From NCBI RefSeq assembly GCF_002863225.1, contig NZ_PKEK01000040.1, forward strand, positions 248,001-312,000: DNA of 64,000 nucleotides. Reading direction: 5' to 3'. The notes under the pieces were generated by a model. It worked only from the letters and a program-made list of their open reading frames with translations, was not told the DNA's origin and made no database searches. The first letter of the stretch is position 1; the number at the start of each line of letters is the position of its first letter. This document shows, in pieces, positions 9,559 to 17,897 of this stretch. The translations under genes and the position numbers were made by a program. The stretch is from Mycobacterium sp. (GTDB taxonomy: Bacteria > Actinomycetota > Actinomycetes > Mycobacteriales > Mycobacteriaceae).

Positions 9559-10053
9559 GCAGGAAAGCTAGCACCTCGCCACACGGGTAACCCGCGAAAC
9601 ATAGGAATGCTCAATTTCTTTCACACTCGGCTTGCGGCGCGACGGTCGCATCGAGCTGACGTTTTCTCAGCGAGTCCATCTGATTTCTTAATGCCGCGCG
9701 CAGGGACGGCGCCTACATTCCCCGTATGCCCGCGGTCGGTGACTCGATGCACGTCTCTCCGGCGTACGGGACGCCACCGCTGCACTGTTGCCGCGACTGG
9801 CAGGTAGGTTCTTGCAGCCGGCGTCGGAGCCGGCGATGTAATTGTCGTGCAACGTATTCCGGCGGCGAATAACCAATGTCCGCCACACGCCCGGCCGCTC
9901 AGACGATGACGTGTGCGCAGGCTGGGACGTGAACGCGATGTCAATGTCTCGTAAATACAGCCCGCGCCATCTCGCCGATCGGCTAGCGAGCTGCGTACAT
10001 TTTCCTAATCAGATTGTCGGGCTCGCAGTCCGACCCGCGCGAGGGAGAACGCC
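9559..10053. other. Intergenic stretch without a recognisable gene
   Basis: About 495 bases between the broken oxidoreductase and a small gene. No reading frame here has both a ribosome site and coding character. A GCCGGC..GCCGGC hairpin lies near 9820-9835. The last 60 bases are AT-richer and probably hold the promoter of the small gene that follows. Confidence 0.5.
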
Positions 10054-10218
10054 ATGATCCCTGTTCAGTCCCGCCTCGAAGACGAGCTCCGTAATTGTGC
10101 TGTCGAGTTGCGTCAGCTCGCCTACACCTTCCAGAACGGCATCGGCGAACACGATCTGCTTCGAATGTCGGAGCGGATGCGGGCCGCCGCCGACGCGGTT
10201 GTGCGGGGTGGAGCTTAA
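10054..10218 (+). CDS. Small conserved-looking protein, 54 residues
   Basis: An ATG at 10054 follows a good ribosome site (GAGGGAGAA, 10041-10049). The product is a soluble, charged, probably helical 54-residue protein running MIPVQSRLEDELRNC to AADAVVRGGA. Its stop overlaps the last bases of the convergent DUF732 gene by four bases. I know no function. Support comes from the ribosome site, the helix-forming composition and the tight packing against its neighbour. Confidence 0.55.
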   Translation: MIPVQSRLEDELRNCAVELRQLAYTFQNGIGEHDLLRMSERMRAAADAVVRGGA

Positions 10219-10565
10219 TTCCCCACTGCACCAGGCGGTTTCGGAGGGCGGCCTTCGCCGGTCAGGTACTTCGGGCAATACTCCCCGGCCGCCAGCGTGA
10301 TGAACTCGGCCGCACCGTTGCCGGTGAATGACGGGTTGCGAAGCTTCAGGTTCTTCTCGATGTCGGTGTCGGGTGTTCCCTTGTCGACCAGCTTGCACAC
10401 CTCTTTGGCGACGGTGACAGCTTGGGCAGGATCCTGATAGGTGAGTCCGGCCGCGGTGAGTTGTTTGAGGAAATCTGCGTCGTTGTTGGGAGGCGGATCG
10501 GCGTGCGCCGGGGCAGACCCGACGAGCATTCCGGCGACGCCAAGCGTGATCAGCAGACTCCTCAT
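10215..10565 (-). CDS. DUF732 domain secreted protein
   Basis: A 116-residue protein with a Sec signal peptide (residues 1-22, cleavage at AHA-D). The mature part has the DUF732 pattern: DADFLKQLTAAGLTY, a conserved cysteine in KEVCKLVDKG and a second in GEYCPKY that likely form a disulfide. DUF732 proteins are small, abundant mycobacterial secreted proteins without established function. The start at 10565 is preferred over an upstream in-frame start because it begins directly with the signal sequence. Confidence 0.85.
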   Translation of the reverse strand: MRSLLITLGVAGMLVGSAPAHADPPPNNDADFLKQLTAAGLTYQDPAQAVTVAKEVCKLVDKGTPDTDIEKNLKLRNPSFTGNGAAEFITLAAGEYCPKYLTGEGRPPKPPGAVGN

Positions 10566-10680
10566 GAGGTCCGAGTCTTGCAAAGTGCCGAGCTGACCGC
10601 AGCCTCCCCCGGGCGTTCTCCGCCGCAGATTCCCACGAATTCAGCGCGTGTTCACGCGGTGGTGGCTCGCGTGTTGCCTG

Positions 10681-12154
10681 TCAGCGCTCGCCGGCCTCGT
10701 GATCGCTCTCGGCGTCCGCCACTGTCAGGGGAAGGGCGAGCTCCTCGAGCGGACGCTGCTCGGCATCGATTCCCAGCCACAGCTCGACCAGGCCTGCCAA
10801 GGCCATGACGGCCGCCCCGATGAGGAACGACCACATCACCTGGCTGCGCTCCCCCGACGCGATCAGTTGGCCGAACAACAAGGGTCCACTGATTCCGCCG
10901 ATCGCAGTGCCGACCGCGTAGAAGAACGCGATGGCCAGCGCCCTGGTCTCCATCGGAAAGATCTCGCTGACAGTCAGATACGCGGCGCTCGCGCCGGCTG
11001 ATGCGAGAAAGAACGTGACGGCCAGTACGACGATGAACGCCCAGACGCCGCCGGTCTGGTTCAGGAACAGGATTGCGAGCCCGACCGCCACTACCGCCGA
11101 GCCGACGTAGGAGATGGTGATCATCGTTTTGCGGCCGATGGTGTCGAAGAAGCGGCCGAGGATCAGCGGACCGGCGAAGTTGCTCAGCGCCCACAGCACA
11201 TAGAACTGCGGGACCTTTCCCGCGTCAACGCCGTAGAAACCGCTGAGCAACGTGCCCAGGTTGAACGTGACGCCGTTGTAGAGAAACGCCTGACCGATGA
11301 ACAAGGCCAAGCCGAGAACGGCGCGCCGTGGATAGAGCTTGAACGCCACTCGCGCGATTTCGACGAACGAAATCGTCTCGCGCTGGCGGACTTTGAGAGC
11401 TTTGCCGTGCGGTTCGGGAAGGGGCTCGCCCGTCTCACGCTCGACGTCCGCTTCGATCTCCCCGACGATCTTCTCGGCTTCGCCGTTACGTCCGTGGATG
11501 AAGAGCCAGCGCGGACTTTCTGGAACGTTGCGCCGGACCAGAAGCACGAATATCCCGAAGATGGCACCGATCCCGAACGACAGGCGCCAGCCGATGTCGG
11601 TCGGGAAGTTCGACGTGTTCAGCAGAATGAGCGCCGCGCCGGCGCCCGCGGCCGATCCCAGCCAGTAGGTCCCGTTGATGATGAGATCGACCCGACCACG
11701 CACCCGAGCGGGGATCAATTCGTCGATGGCCGAGTTGATCGCCGCGTACTCGCCGCCGATACCGGCCCCGGTGAAGAATCGGGTGAGGAAGAAGTACCAA
11801 CGGGGCGAAAGCGAATGCGGTGGCCACACTTGCGGTCAGATATACGGCAAGCGTCAGGATGAACAGATTGCGCCGCCCGAAGCGGTCCGTGAGGTGGCCG
11901 AAGAACAACGCGCCGAGGCATGCCCCGGCGATGTAGAACGCCGCGGCGGTGCCGATATCCGCTGCGGTGAGCGCGATTCCACTGCCCCGCTCGGTGAGGC
12001 GCGACGACACGTTGCCGACCATCGTCACCTCGAGCCCGTCCAGCACCCACACGCCACCCAGGCCGATCACAACGCGCCAGTGAAACCGTGACCACGGCAG
12101 TCGGTCCAGACGCGCCGGGACGCGTGTGGTGATGGTTCCGGTTTGGGCGCTCAT
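10681..12154 (-). pseudogene. MFS transporter gene with a one-base frameshift
   Basis: Two frames together encode one 12-helix major facilitator protein of about 490 residues. The first (from ATG 12154) covers helices 1-3 including the loop motif [10 protein letters not shown]; the second begins with [23 protein letters not shown] and ends at 10681. They switch at about 11,800 beside a run of four G (11802-11805). The total length of 1474 bases leaves one base over, consistent with one extra base in that run. The protein resembles metabolite/H+ symporters. Either the gene is freshly broken or the base is a sequencing error. Confidence 0.85.
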
Positions 12155-12235
12155 GGCGCCAGTCTTCCAGTCCCGCAGACCCGCCGGTGCCACCTCGCGG
12201 TGTTAAGTTCGATTTGCGAAGCAAAGGAGTTGGGT

Positions 12236-12706
12236 GTGAGTACGTATTTCTGGGGACTGCTGGCGTTGATCGCGTTGGCGGTGACGTTTCTTTTGCTGAC
12301 GATCGCCACCATCTACGTACGTCGCCTGGAGAGCACGCCCACGCTTCCGTTCAGCGAGGAGATCGGCGCGGCGCCGCACGTCATCAAGAAACTGCGTAAA
12401 CGAGAATCCATGACGCCGGAGGAGTTCGAGTACGCGCAGCGCATCGTCGCGATCCGTGGCAACCCCATGGCCTTCTGCATCCCCTTCACCTTGTTTGCGT
12501 TGTCGACGTACTACGTCTTCGGATGTCTGGAATATCTGCAGGGCGCCACGCCGTCCGAGCGAACGTTCATCGGCGTGATCCCGATGTTCACCTCGTCGAA
12601 CCTCGCCATCCAGTTGCTGCGCGCCAAGCGGCTCAAAGGCCGCCTACGCACCACCGAAGTGGTGGCCGAGGCGCCGCAATTCCGCGCTGCTGAGCACGTG
12701 GGCTAG
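12236..12706 (+). CDS. Membrane protein of unknown function
   Basis: A 156-residue protein with one N-terminal transmembrane helix (about residues 6-26) and two more hydrophobic segments near residues 80-100 and 115-130, separated by a charged cytosolic loop (HVIKKLRKRESMTPEEFEYA). The GTG at 12236 is preceded by a strong AAAGGAG. It is divergent from the MFS gene. I recognise no family and assign no function. Confidence 0.7.
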   Translation: MSTYFWGLLALIALAVTFLLLTIATIYVRRLESTPTLPFSEEIGAAPHVIKKLRKRESMTPEEFEYAQRIVAIRGNPMAFCIPFTLFALSTYYVFGCLEYLQGATPSERTFIGVIPMFTSSNLAIQLLRAKRLKGRLRTTEVVAEAPQFRAAEHVG

Positions 12707-12763
12707 TGATAACGTTCCGCAAGTTGTAGTCGTTAGCGTTCTGTACTGGTAACGTCATAACGC

Positions 12764-12790
12764 ACTCATATCAATCTAATTGATATGAGT
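12764..12790. promoter_or_regulatory. Perfect 12-bp inverted repeat, probable operator of the MmpS-MmpL operon
   Basis: The arms ACTCATATCAAT (12764-12775) and ATTGATATGAGT (12779-12790) are perfectly complementary around a 3-base centre. The dyad lies 66 bases upstream of the mmpS start. It is AT-rich, has a tiny loop and no T-run, so it fits a protein-binding operator, such as for a TetR-type repressor, better than a terminator. Several copies of a TAACG motif lie just upstream at about 12710-12762. No regulator gene is adjacent, so a distant repressor is implied. Confidence 0.65.
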
Positions 12791-12855
12791 GGTCCGACGA
12801 TGGAGTCGGGTCCAGTGCACAAGGTCCGGGGAAACGCGTTCCGAAAGGTGATCGA

Positions 12856-13323
12856 GTGAGTCCTCGTTCAAGGGGGCGGACTGTCCTGTCGAAAATCTGG
12901 ATGCCGCTGGTCGCCGTGGTCGCCGTGAGCGTCGGCCTGGTGTGCATGTACAAGGTGCACCAGTTCTCCGAGCCGGAGCCGGTCATCACGGTCAACGGTC
13001 CGCAGGCGCCGGAGCAATTCAACGTCAAACGGCTCACGTATCAGGTTTTCGGCCCCGTCGGACGAGCCGCGAAGATCGTCTACGTCGATATCGAAGGGCA
13101 CCCGCACCCGGTCGACGTGACCTTCACCAGGGACCCCTGGACGCATGATGAGACCACCACGCTGACGGTGGCGTCCGGCGCCATCTCCGTGCACGTCCAC
13201 GGCGGTCCGCTGCGCTGCCGCATGCTGGTGAACGGCATGCCGCCACCCCCGGAGTCCGGCGTCCCCGAGGCGTCGGACAACCATCCGGACGCCGACGTCG
13301 AGTGCAGGGTGAAATCCGCGTGA
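12856..13323 (+). CDS. MmpS family membrane protein
   Basis: A 155-residue MmpS protein: short cytosolic N-terminus, one transmembrane helix (about residues 14-34), then a periplasmic beta-sandwich with VNGPQAPEQFNVKRLTYQVFGP and paired cysteines near RCRMLVNG and DVECRV. MmpS proteins are accessory subunits of MmpL lipid or siderophore exporters. The GTG start at 12856 has AAAGG at good spacing. The stop overlaps the GTG of mmpL by four bases, showing a coupled operon. Confidence 0.93.
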   Translation: MSPRSRGRTVLSKIWMPLVAVVAVSVGLVCMYKVHQFSEPEPVITVNGPQAPEQFNVKRLTYQVFGPVGRAAKIVYVDIEGHPHPVDVTFTRDPWTHDETTTLTVASGAISVHVHGGPLRCRMLVNGMPPPPESGVPEASDNHPDADVECRVKSA

Positions 13324-16163
13324 GCGAACACCGGCTCGATGAACCCCGGGTCAAACGCCCGTTCCTGCCCCGAATGGTGCGTAGATTCGCGATCCCACTC
13401 ATCTTCTTCTGGGGATTTTCCGCGGTCACGATGACCGCGTTCACCCCCAAGGTCGAGGACGTCGCGGAGGAACTCGCCGGCCCGATGGTCCCGCACTACG
13501 CGCCGTCGCAGCGGGCGCTGCTGCACATCGGCGAGAAGTTCCACGAGTCTGACTCGACGAACCTGACCATGGTGGTGTTCGAGGCGCAAAACCGTCGACT
13601 GGGCGACCAGGATCACGCGTACTACGACGATCTGGTCAAGCGCCTCAAACATGACACCACCCACGTGCAGTACGTGATGGACCTGTGGGGACAGCCCTTC
13701 ACCGCGGCCGGTGCACAAAGTGTGGACGGCAAGTCCACCTATGTGTTGCTGCGACTGGCCGGGGACATCGGGCAGATGCAGGCCAACGAGTCGGTCAACA
13801 CGGTCCGCGACATCATCGCCAAAGATCCGCCACCGCAAGGACTCAAGGCGTTCGTGAGCGGTGCCGCGCCACTGGCCTCAGACACCTTGAGCATCGCCAA
13901 CTCGAGCCTGAACAACGTCACGATCATCACGATCCTCCTGATCCTGGTGATGCTGATGTTCGTCTACCGCTCTCCACCCACACTGCTGCCCGTGTTGCTC
14001 GGCGTCCTCATCGAGATGCTGTTCGCCAAGGGGCTCATCTCGTTCCTCGGTCATCACGGATGGCTCGAATTGTCCTCGTTCGCAGTGAACATCGTCATCG
14101 CGCTGACCCTGGGGGCCGGGACCGACTACGGCATCTTCTTGATGGGTCGCTATCACGAGGCACGGCAAGCCGGCGAGAGCCGGGAGGACAGCTTCTACAT
14201 CGCCTACAAGGGTGTCACGCCGATCATCATCGGCTCGGGTCTGACGATCGCCGGCGCGTGTTACTGCCTGACGTTCGCGCGCTTGAACTACTTCCACACC
14301 ATGGGCCCCGCTGTCGCGCTCACCATGCTCTTCACCATCGTCGCAGCGCTGACTCTCGGTCCCGCGATCTTGACGGTGGGCAGCCTGTTCGGGATGTTCG
14401 ATCCGCGACAGGCCGCCAAGGCGCACGTCTACCGGCGGATCGGCGCGAGCGTGGTGCGCTGGCCGGTGCCGATCCTGGTCGCCAGTTCGGCCATCGTCAT
14501 GCTGGGCGCGATCTTCGTGCCGAGCTATCGACAGAACTACGATGATCGGCAGTATCAGCCGCACGACTCGCCGTCGAACCTGGGTTTCCAAGCCGCCGAC
14601 CGACATTTCCCCAAGAGCAAGTTGTTCTCCGAAATGATCATGGTTGAAAGCGACCACGACATGCGCAACTCGGCGGACTTCATCTCGTTGGACCGAGTCA
14701 ACAGAGCGCTGATCCGCCTGAACGGTGTCGCGATGGTGCAGGGTATGACCAGACCCCTGGGCCGACCGCTCGAGCACGCCAGCATTCCCTACTTGTTCAC
14801 CACGCAGGGCAGCGGCAACGGTCAACAGCTGCCGTTCAACCGGGAGCAGAACACCAACACCGACGAGCAGGCGAAAATCCAGGCGGACTCAGTCACGGTT
14901 CTGCGCAAAGAGATCACGTTTTTCCAGAAGGTCTCCGACGAATTGCACAAGACGGTTCTCACCGTCGAGGATCTGCAAAAGGTCAGCGAAGACGTGCGTG
15001 ACGACGTCTCGAATCTCGACGACTTCTTCCGGCCCATCAAGAGCTATTTCTATTGGGAGAAGCACTGTTACGACATCCCGATCTGCTGGACGTTCCGGTC
15101 GGTATTCGACACGGTCGACCAGATCGACAAGCTGGCCGAGGACATCAACTTCGCCAGGATCTCGCTCGCCGAGGTCGACAAGACCTTCCCGAAGATCATC
15201 GAGCAATTGAAAGCCACCGCCGACGACACCGAGGCGCTGAAAGCGAAGCTGGTCAACTCCTACGGCTCGGCCGACCTTCAGTCCCTCGCGACCGAGCAGA
15301 CCTACGACGACTCGATCAACGTCGGCAATGACTGGGACAAGTCCCGTAGCGACGACTTCTTCTACATCCCGCACGAGGGTTTCGACAACGAAGACGTCAA
15401 GACCGGTGAGAAGTTGATGATGTCCCCGGACGGCAAAGCCGCCCGCTTCATCGTCACCCACGAGGGCGACGCGATGGGTCCCGAAGGGGTCGAGCACGTC
15501 GAAATGTTCCCCGAGGCGATCAAGACGATTCTGAAGGAGACGTCGCTGGCGGGCGCCCGCGTCTACATCGGCGGTTCGGGAGCCACCGACAAGGACATCA
15601 AGGGATATGCCGCATCGGATCTGCTCATCGCGGCGATCGCTGCCTTCGTGCTGATCTTTTTGATCATGATGTTTATTACGCGAAGTCTGGTGGCCGCGTT
15701 GGTGATTCCCGCCACGGTGGCGTTTTCGTACGCCGGCGCGTTCGGGTTGTCGGTCCTGCTCTGGCAGCACCTGATCGGGCTGCCGTTGCACTGGCTGATC
15801 CTGCCGCTGACGTTCATCATCCTGGTTGCGGTGGGTTCGGACTACAACCTGCTGTTGATCAATCGGGTCAAGGAAGAACTGCACGGTGGACTGCACACCG
15901 GTCTGATTCGCGCACTCGGCAGCACTGGTGGCGTCGTCACGTCGGCCGGACTGGTGTTCGCGTTCACCATGCTCGCCATGCTCACCAGCGGTCTGCGAAC
16001 CATCGGTCAGATGGGTTCGACCGTCTGCATCGGTCTGCTGCTCGACACTCTGATCGTGCGTTCGTTCGTCGTGCCGTCAATTCTCACCATCCTGGGTCCG
16101 TGGTTCTGGTGGCCGACGGTGGTGCGCCGTCGGCCGGGGGATCCGCTTCCCGTCAGCACCTAG
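13320..16163 (+). CDS. MmpL family RND transporter
   Basis: A 947-residue RND permease with helix 1 near residues 20-40, a large periplasmic loop, helices 2-6 (about residues 195-380), a second periplasmic loop containing cysteines in the CYDIPICW region, and C-terminal helices. The proton-relay segments TLGAGTDYGIFL and [14 protein letters not shown] carry the Asp-Tyr pairs expected of working MmpL proteins. These export envelope lipids, siderophores or drugs. It forms an operon with the preceding MmpS and would be controlled by the dyad at 12764. The cargo cannot be told from sequence. Confidence 0.95.
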   Translation: MSEHRLDEPRVKRPFLPRMVRRFAIPLIFFWGFSAVTMTAFTPKVEDVAEELAGPMVPHYAPSQRALLHIGEKFHESDSTNLTMVVFEAQNRRLGDQDHAYYDDLVKRLKHDTTHVQYVMDLWGQPFTAAGAQSVDGKSTYVLLRLAGDIGQMQANESVNTVRDIIAKDPPPQGLKAFVSGAAPLASDTLSIANSSLNNVTIITILLILVMLMFVYRSPPTLLPVLLGVLIEMLFAKGLISFLGHHGWLELSSFAVNIVIALTLGAGTDYGIFLMGRYHEARQAGESREDSFYIAYKGVTPIIIGSGLTIAGACYCLTFARLNYFHTMGPAVALTMLFTIVAALTLGPAILTVGSLFGMFDPRQAAKAHVYRRIGASVVRWPVPILVASSAIVMLGAIFVPSYRQNYDDRQYQPHDSPSNLGFQAADRHFPKSKLFSEMIMVESDHDMRNSADFISLDRVNRALIRLNGVAMVQGMTRPLGRPLEHASIPYLFTTQGSGNGQQLPFNREQNTNTDEQAKIQADSVTVLRKEITFFQKVSDELHKTVLTVEDLQKVSEDVRDDVSNLDDFFRPIKSYFYWEKHCYDIPICWTFRSVFDTVDQIDKLAEDINFARISLAEVDKTFPKIIEQLKATADDTEALKAKLVNSYGSADLQSLATEQTYDDSINVGNDWDKSRSDDFFYIPHEGFDNEDVKTGEKLMMSPDGKAARFIVTHEGDAMGPEGVEHVEMFPEAIKTILKETSLAGARVYIGGSGATDKDIKGYAASDLLIAAIAAFVLIFLIMMFITRSLVAALVIPATVAFSYAGAFGLSVLLWQHLIGLPLHWLILPLTFIILVAVGSDYNLLLINRVKEELHGGLHTGLIRALGSTGGVVTSAGLVFAFTMLAMLTSGLRTIGQMGSTVCIGLLLDTLIVRSFVVPSILTILGPWFWWPTVVRRRPGDPLPVST

Positions 16164-16205
16164 TCGTCACCTCCTCGTAAGAATTGCTGGGCAGAATTAG
16201 AAGCT

Positions 16206-16448
16206 ATGCCGACGCCATCTAGCCGGGTGCTCCAATTGCGGGCAGTCGATCTCACCAACCGCTTGCCGGGTTATCTACTCCGCGAGCAAGGCGAAGGCGA
16301 CAACGCGTGGAAGCGGGTCAAGACCCGGGTGGTCTCGGAATTGGCCCCGCACGACGGCACGTTTCTGCCGGAAGTGTGCACGGTGCAGTTCACCGACGGA
16401 ACCGAGCGCTATTTCAATCCCAGTGACCAGGTGGAAATCAGGCCGTAA
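16206..16448 (+). CDS. Small hypothetical protein
   Basis: An 80-residue soluble protein with a compact beta-rich look ([21 protein letters not shown], then [14 protein letters not shown]). It begins 42 bases after mmpL and its last 11 bases overlap the 3' end of the convergent cyclase gene. No signal peptide or membrane helix. I do not recognise a family. Confidence 0.6.
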   Translation: MPTPSSRVLQLRAVDLTNRLPGYLLREQGEGDNAWKRVKTRVVSELAPHDGTFLPEVCTVQFTDGTERYFNPSDQVEIRP

Positions 16449-17265
16449 TCGACCGGTCGGGAATCGTGACGGCATAAACGCTGTGGGTCCCTTGCAGGCC
16501 CTTGAGTTCAGCCGCACGGGGCGCGCCGAACTCAATCCCGGCTGCCCCGTCGACGGCGTCGCGCACCGCTTCACTGATCAGTATCTCGCCGCCCTCCGCC
16601 TCCCCGGCGATGCGGGCGGCCATCACGACGTTGCGCCCGAACAGATCGTCACCGCGGCGGACCGACGGACCGATGTGGATGCCGATCCGGACGCGAATCC
16701 CGCCCCATTGTTCTGCCTTGTCGAGTAACGCCCGCTGAACGCCGATCCCGCACGACACGGCCTGTTCGGCATCGGCGAACGCGATCATGAAACCGTCACC
16801 CTGGGTCTTGATGACGTGCCCGCCGTGCTGGGTGACGAGTTTTTCGATGAGCCGGTTGTGGCGCTCCAAGAGCTTGACCCAGTCCTTGTCCCCCAGCTCC
16901 TCGTTGTGCAGTGTGGAGTCTTCGATGTCGGAGAAGACGATCACGACATCTCCGTTTGCGGTGAGCCGTGCCAGATCGGGACGTTCGACTTGCGCCCAGC
17001 CGGCCAGATCCTCCACCGAGTTACGGACAGTCGCGCCAATGCCTTTGGTCATCAGCGAGTCGGCTGTTCGCCACGCTGTCCTGATGGCGAACGGGGCCAG
17101 CCCGGGACGCCGTCGGCGTCGGTCGGTGCGGGGTTGCCGAGCGCGTTCGAGCTGCGCTCTGGTGTCTTTCAGTTGGTGGCGGGACACCGTCAGCAGTACG
17201 CCCAGGGCGATCAGCCCGCAGAGTTCGATGAGGGCAACACCGAACGTCAGGGCGGCCGCATTCAT
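16438..17265 (-). CDS. Membrane-anchored class III adenylate/guanylate cyclase
   Basis: A 275-residue protein: one N-terminal transmembrane helix (about residues 5-27), a basic linker, then a class III nucleotide cyclase domain (about residues 105-265). Visible features are the metal-binding region [11 protein letters not shown], the second metal region [11 protein letters not shown], and [12 protein letters not shown]. It would make cAMP at the membrane; mycobacteria have many such cyclases. The acidic residues of both metal sites are present, so it is probably active. No operon partner is apparent. Confidence 0.9.
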   Translation of the reverse strand: MNAAALTFGVALIELCGLIALGVLLTVSRHQLKDTRAQLERARQPRTDRRRRRPGLAPFAIRTAWRTADSLMTKGIGATVRNSVEDLAGWAQVERPDLARLTANGDVVIVFSDIEDSTLHNEELGDKDWVKLLERHNRLIEKLVTQHGGHVIKTQGDGFMIAFADAEQAVSCGIGVQRALLDKAEQWGGIRVRIGIHIGPSVRRGDDLFGRNVVMAARIAGEAEGGEILISEAVRDAVDGAAGIEFGAPRAAELKGLQGTHSVYAVTIPDRSITA

Positions 17266-17363
17266 CGACGGCCCGATGGTGACTTCACGGCTCGATTATC
17301 CTCAGGTGCCTCAAAGTAACGTCACCTACCCTGATTGCTGTTGACACTCAGGAGGATTGACCA

Positions 17364-17552
17364 ATGGCTCGTGCCCGCGTCCTGATCGCTGCCGGCGCCG
17401 TTCTGATCGTGTTGTCCTTGTTCGTGAACGTGCCGCTGCACGGGGCGGTCGGTCTGGCGGCCACTGCGGTGGCGTCCATGGCGTTGCTGATTGCGGGTGT
17501 GGCTGCAGCGGCCAACGGCGCGGTTCAGTTGCGCCGGTACAAAGGCCATTAG
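17364..17552 (+). CDS. Small two-helix membrane protein
   Basis: A 62-residue protein with two hydrophobic segments (about residues 5-22 and 28-52) and a basic C-terminus QLRRYKGH. The ATG at 17364 follows CAGGAGG at a suitable distance, which supports real expression. It ends six bases from the convergent STAS gene. Function unknown. Confidence 0.65.
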   Translation: MARARVLIAAGAVLIVLSLFVNVPLHGAVGLAATAVASMALLIAGVAAAANGAVQLRRYKGH

Positions 17553-17558
17553 GCAGTG

Positions 17559-17897
17559 TCATCGACTGTTTCGGCCCGGGTCGGAGGGCGCCGACTCGAC
17601 CGTTGCGATGTCGCTGAGGCCGGTGATCGACAACACGCGCACCAGTAGCGGGTGCACGATCAGATGCAGGCTTTCGATGGCGTCGGCGTGTTTGAACAAG
17701 ACGTTGACGCCTGCGCTGTCCAGATATTTCACCGCGCTCATATCGACGGTGATCGGTTTGCTGTTGCCCTCGCTGGCCGTCGTCAATGCCTCGGTGAACA
17801 CGTGAATGTTGCTGATGTCGATCTCGCCCGCCGCCGTCACCCGCGGCGTCCCGTCGACGCCGGTGTCGGTGTTCAGGGTGAGCGGGGTCATCATCAC
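17559..17897 (-). CDS. STAS-domain anti-sigma-factor antagonist
   Basis: A 112-residue STAS protein. The segment VDMSAVKYLDSAGVNVLFKHA contains the serine in the Asp-Ser-Ala-Gly motif that is phosphorylated in SpoIIAA/RsbV proteins. It overlaps the 3' end of the large sensor gene by four bases. That gene ends with an RsbW-type kinase domain and also carries a PP2C phosphatase, so the neighbour could both phosphorylate and dephosphorylate this STAS protein. This makes a complete partner-switching module controlling an unlinked sigma factor. Confidence 0.9.
   Translation of the reverse strand: MMMTPLTLNTDTGVDGTPRVTAAGEIDISNIHVFTEALTTASEGNSKPITVDMSAVKYLDSAGVNVLFKHADAIESLHLIVHPLLVRVLSITGLSDIATVESAPSDPGRNSR

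Noticed and set aside
12764..12790. Palindrome as a transcription terminator
   Set aside because: AT-rich arms, 3-base loop and no T-run, located in a promoter region; an operator is more likely.
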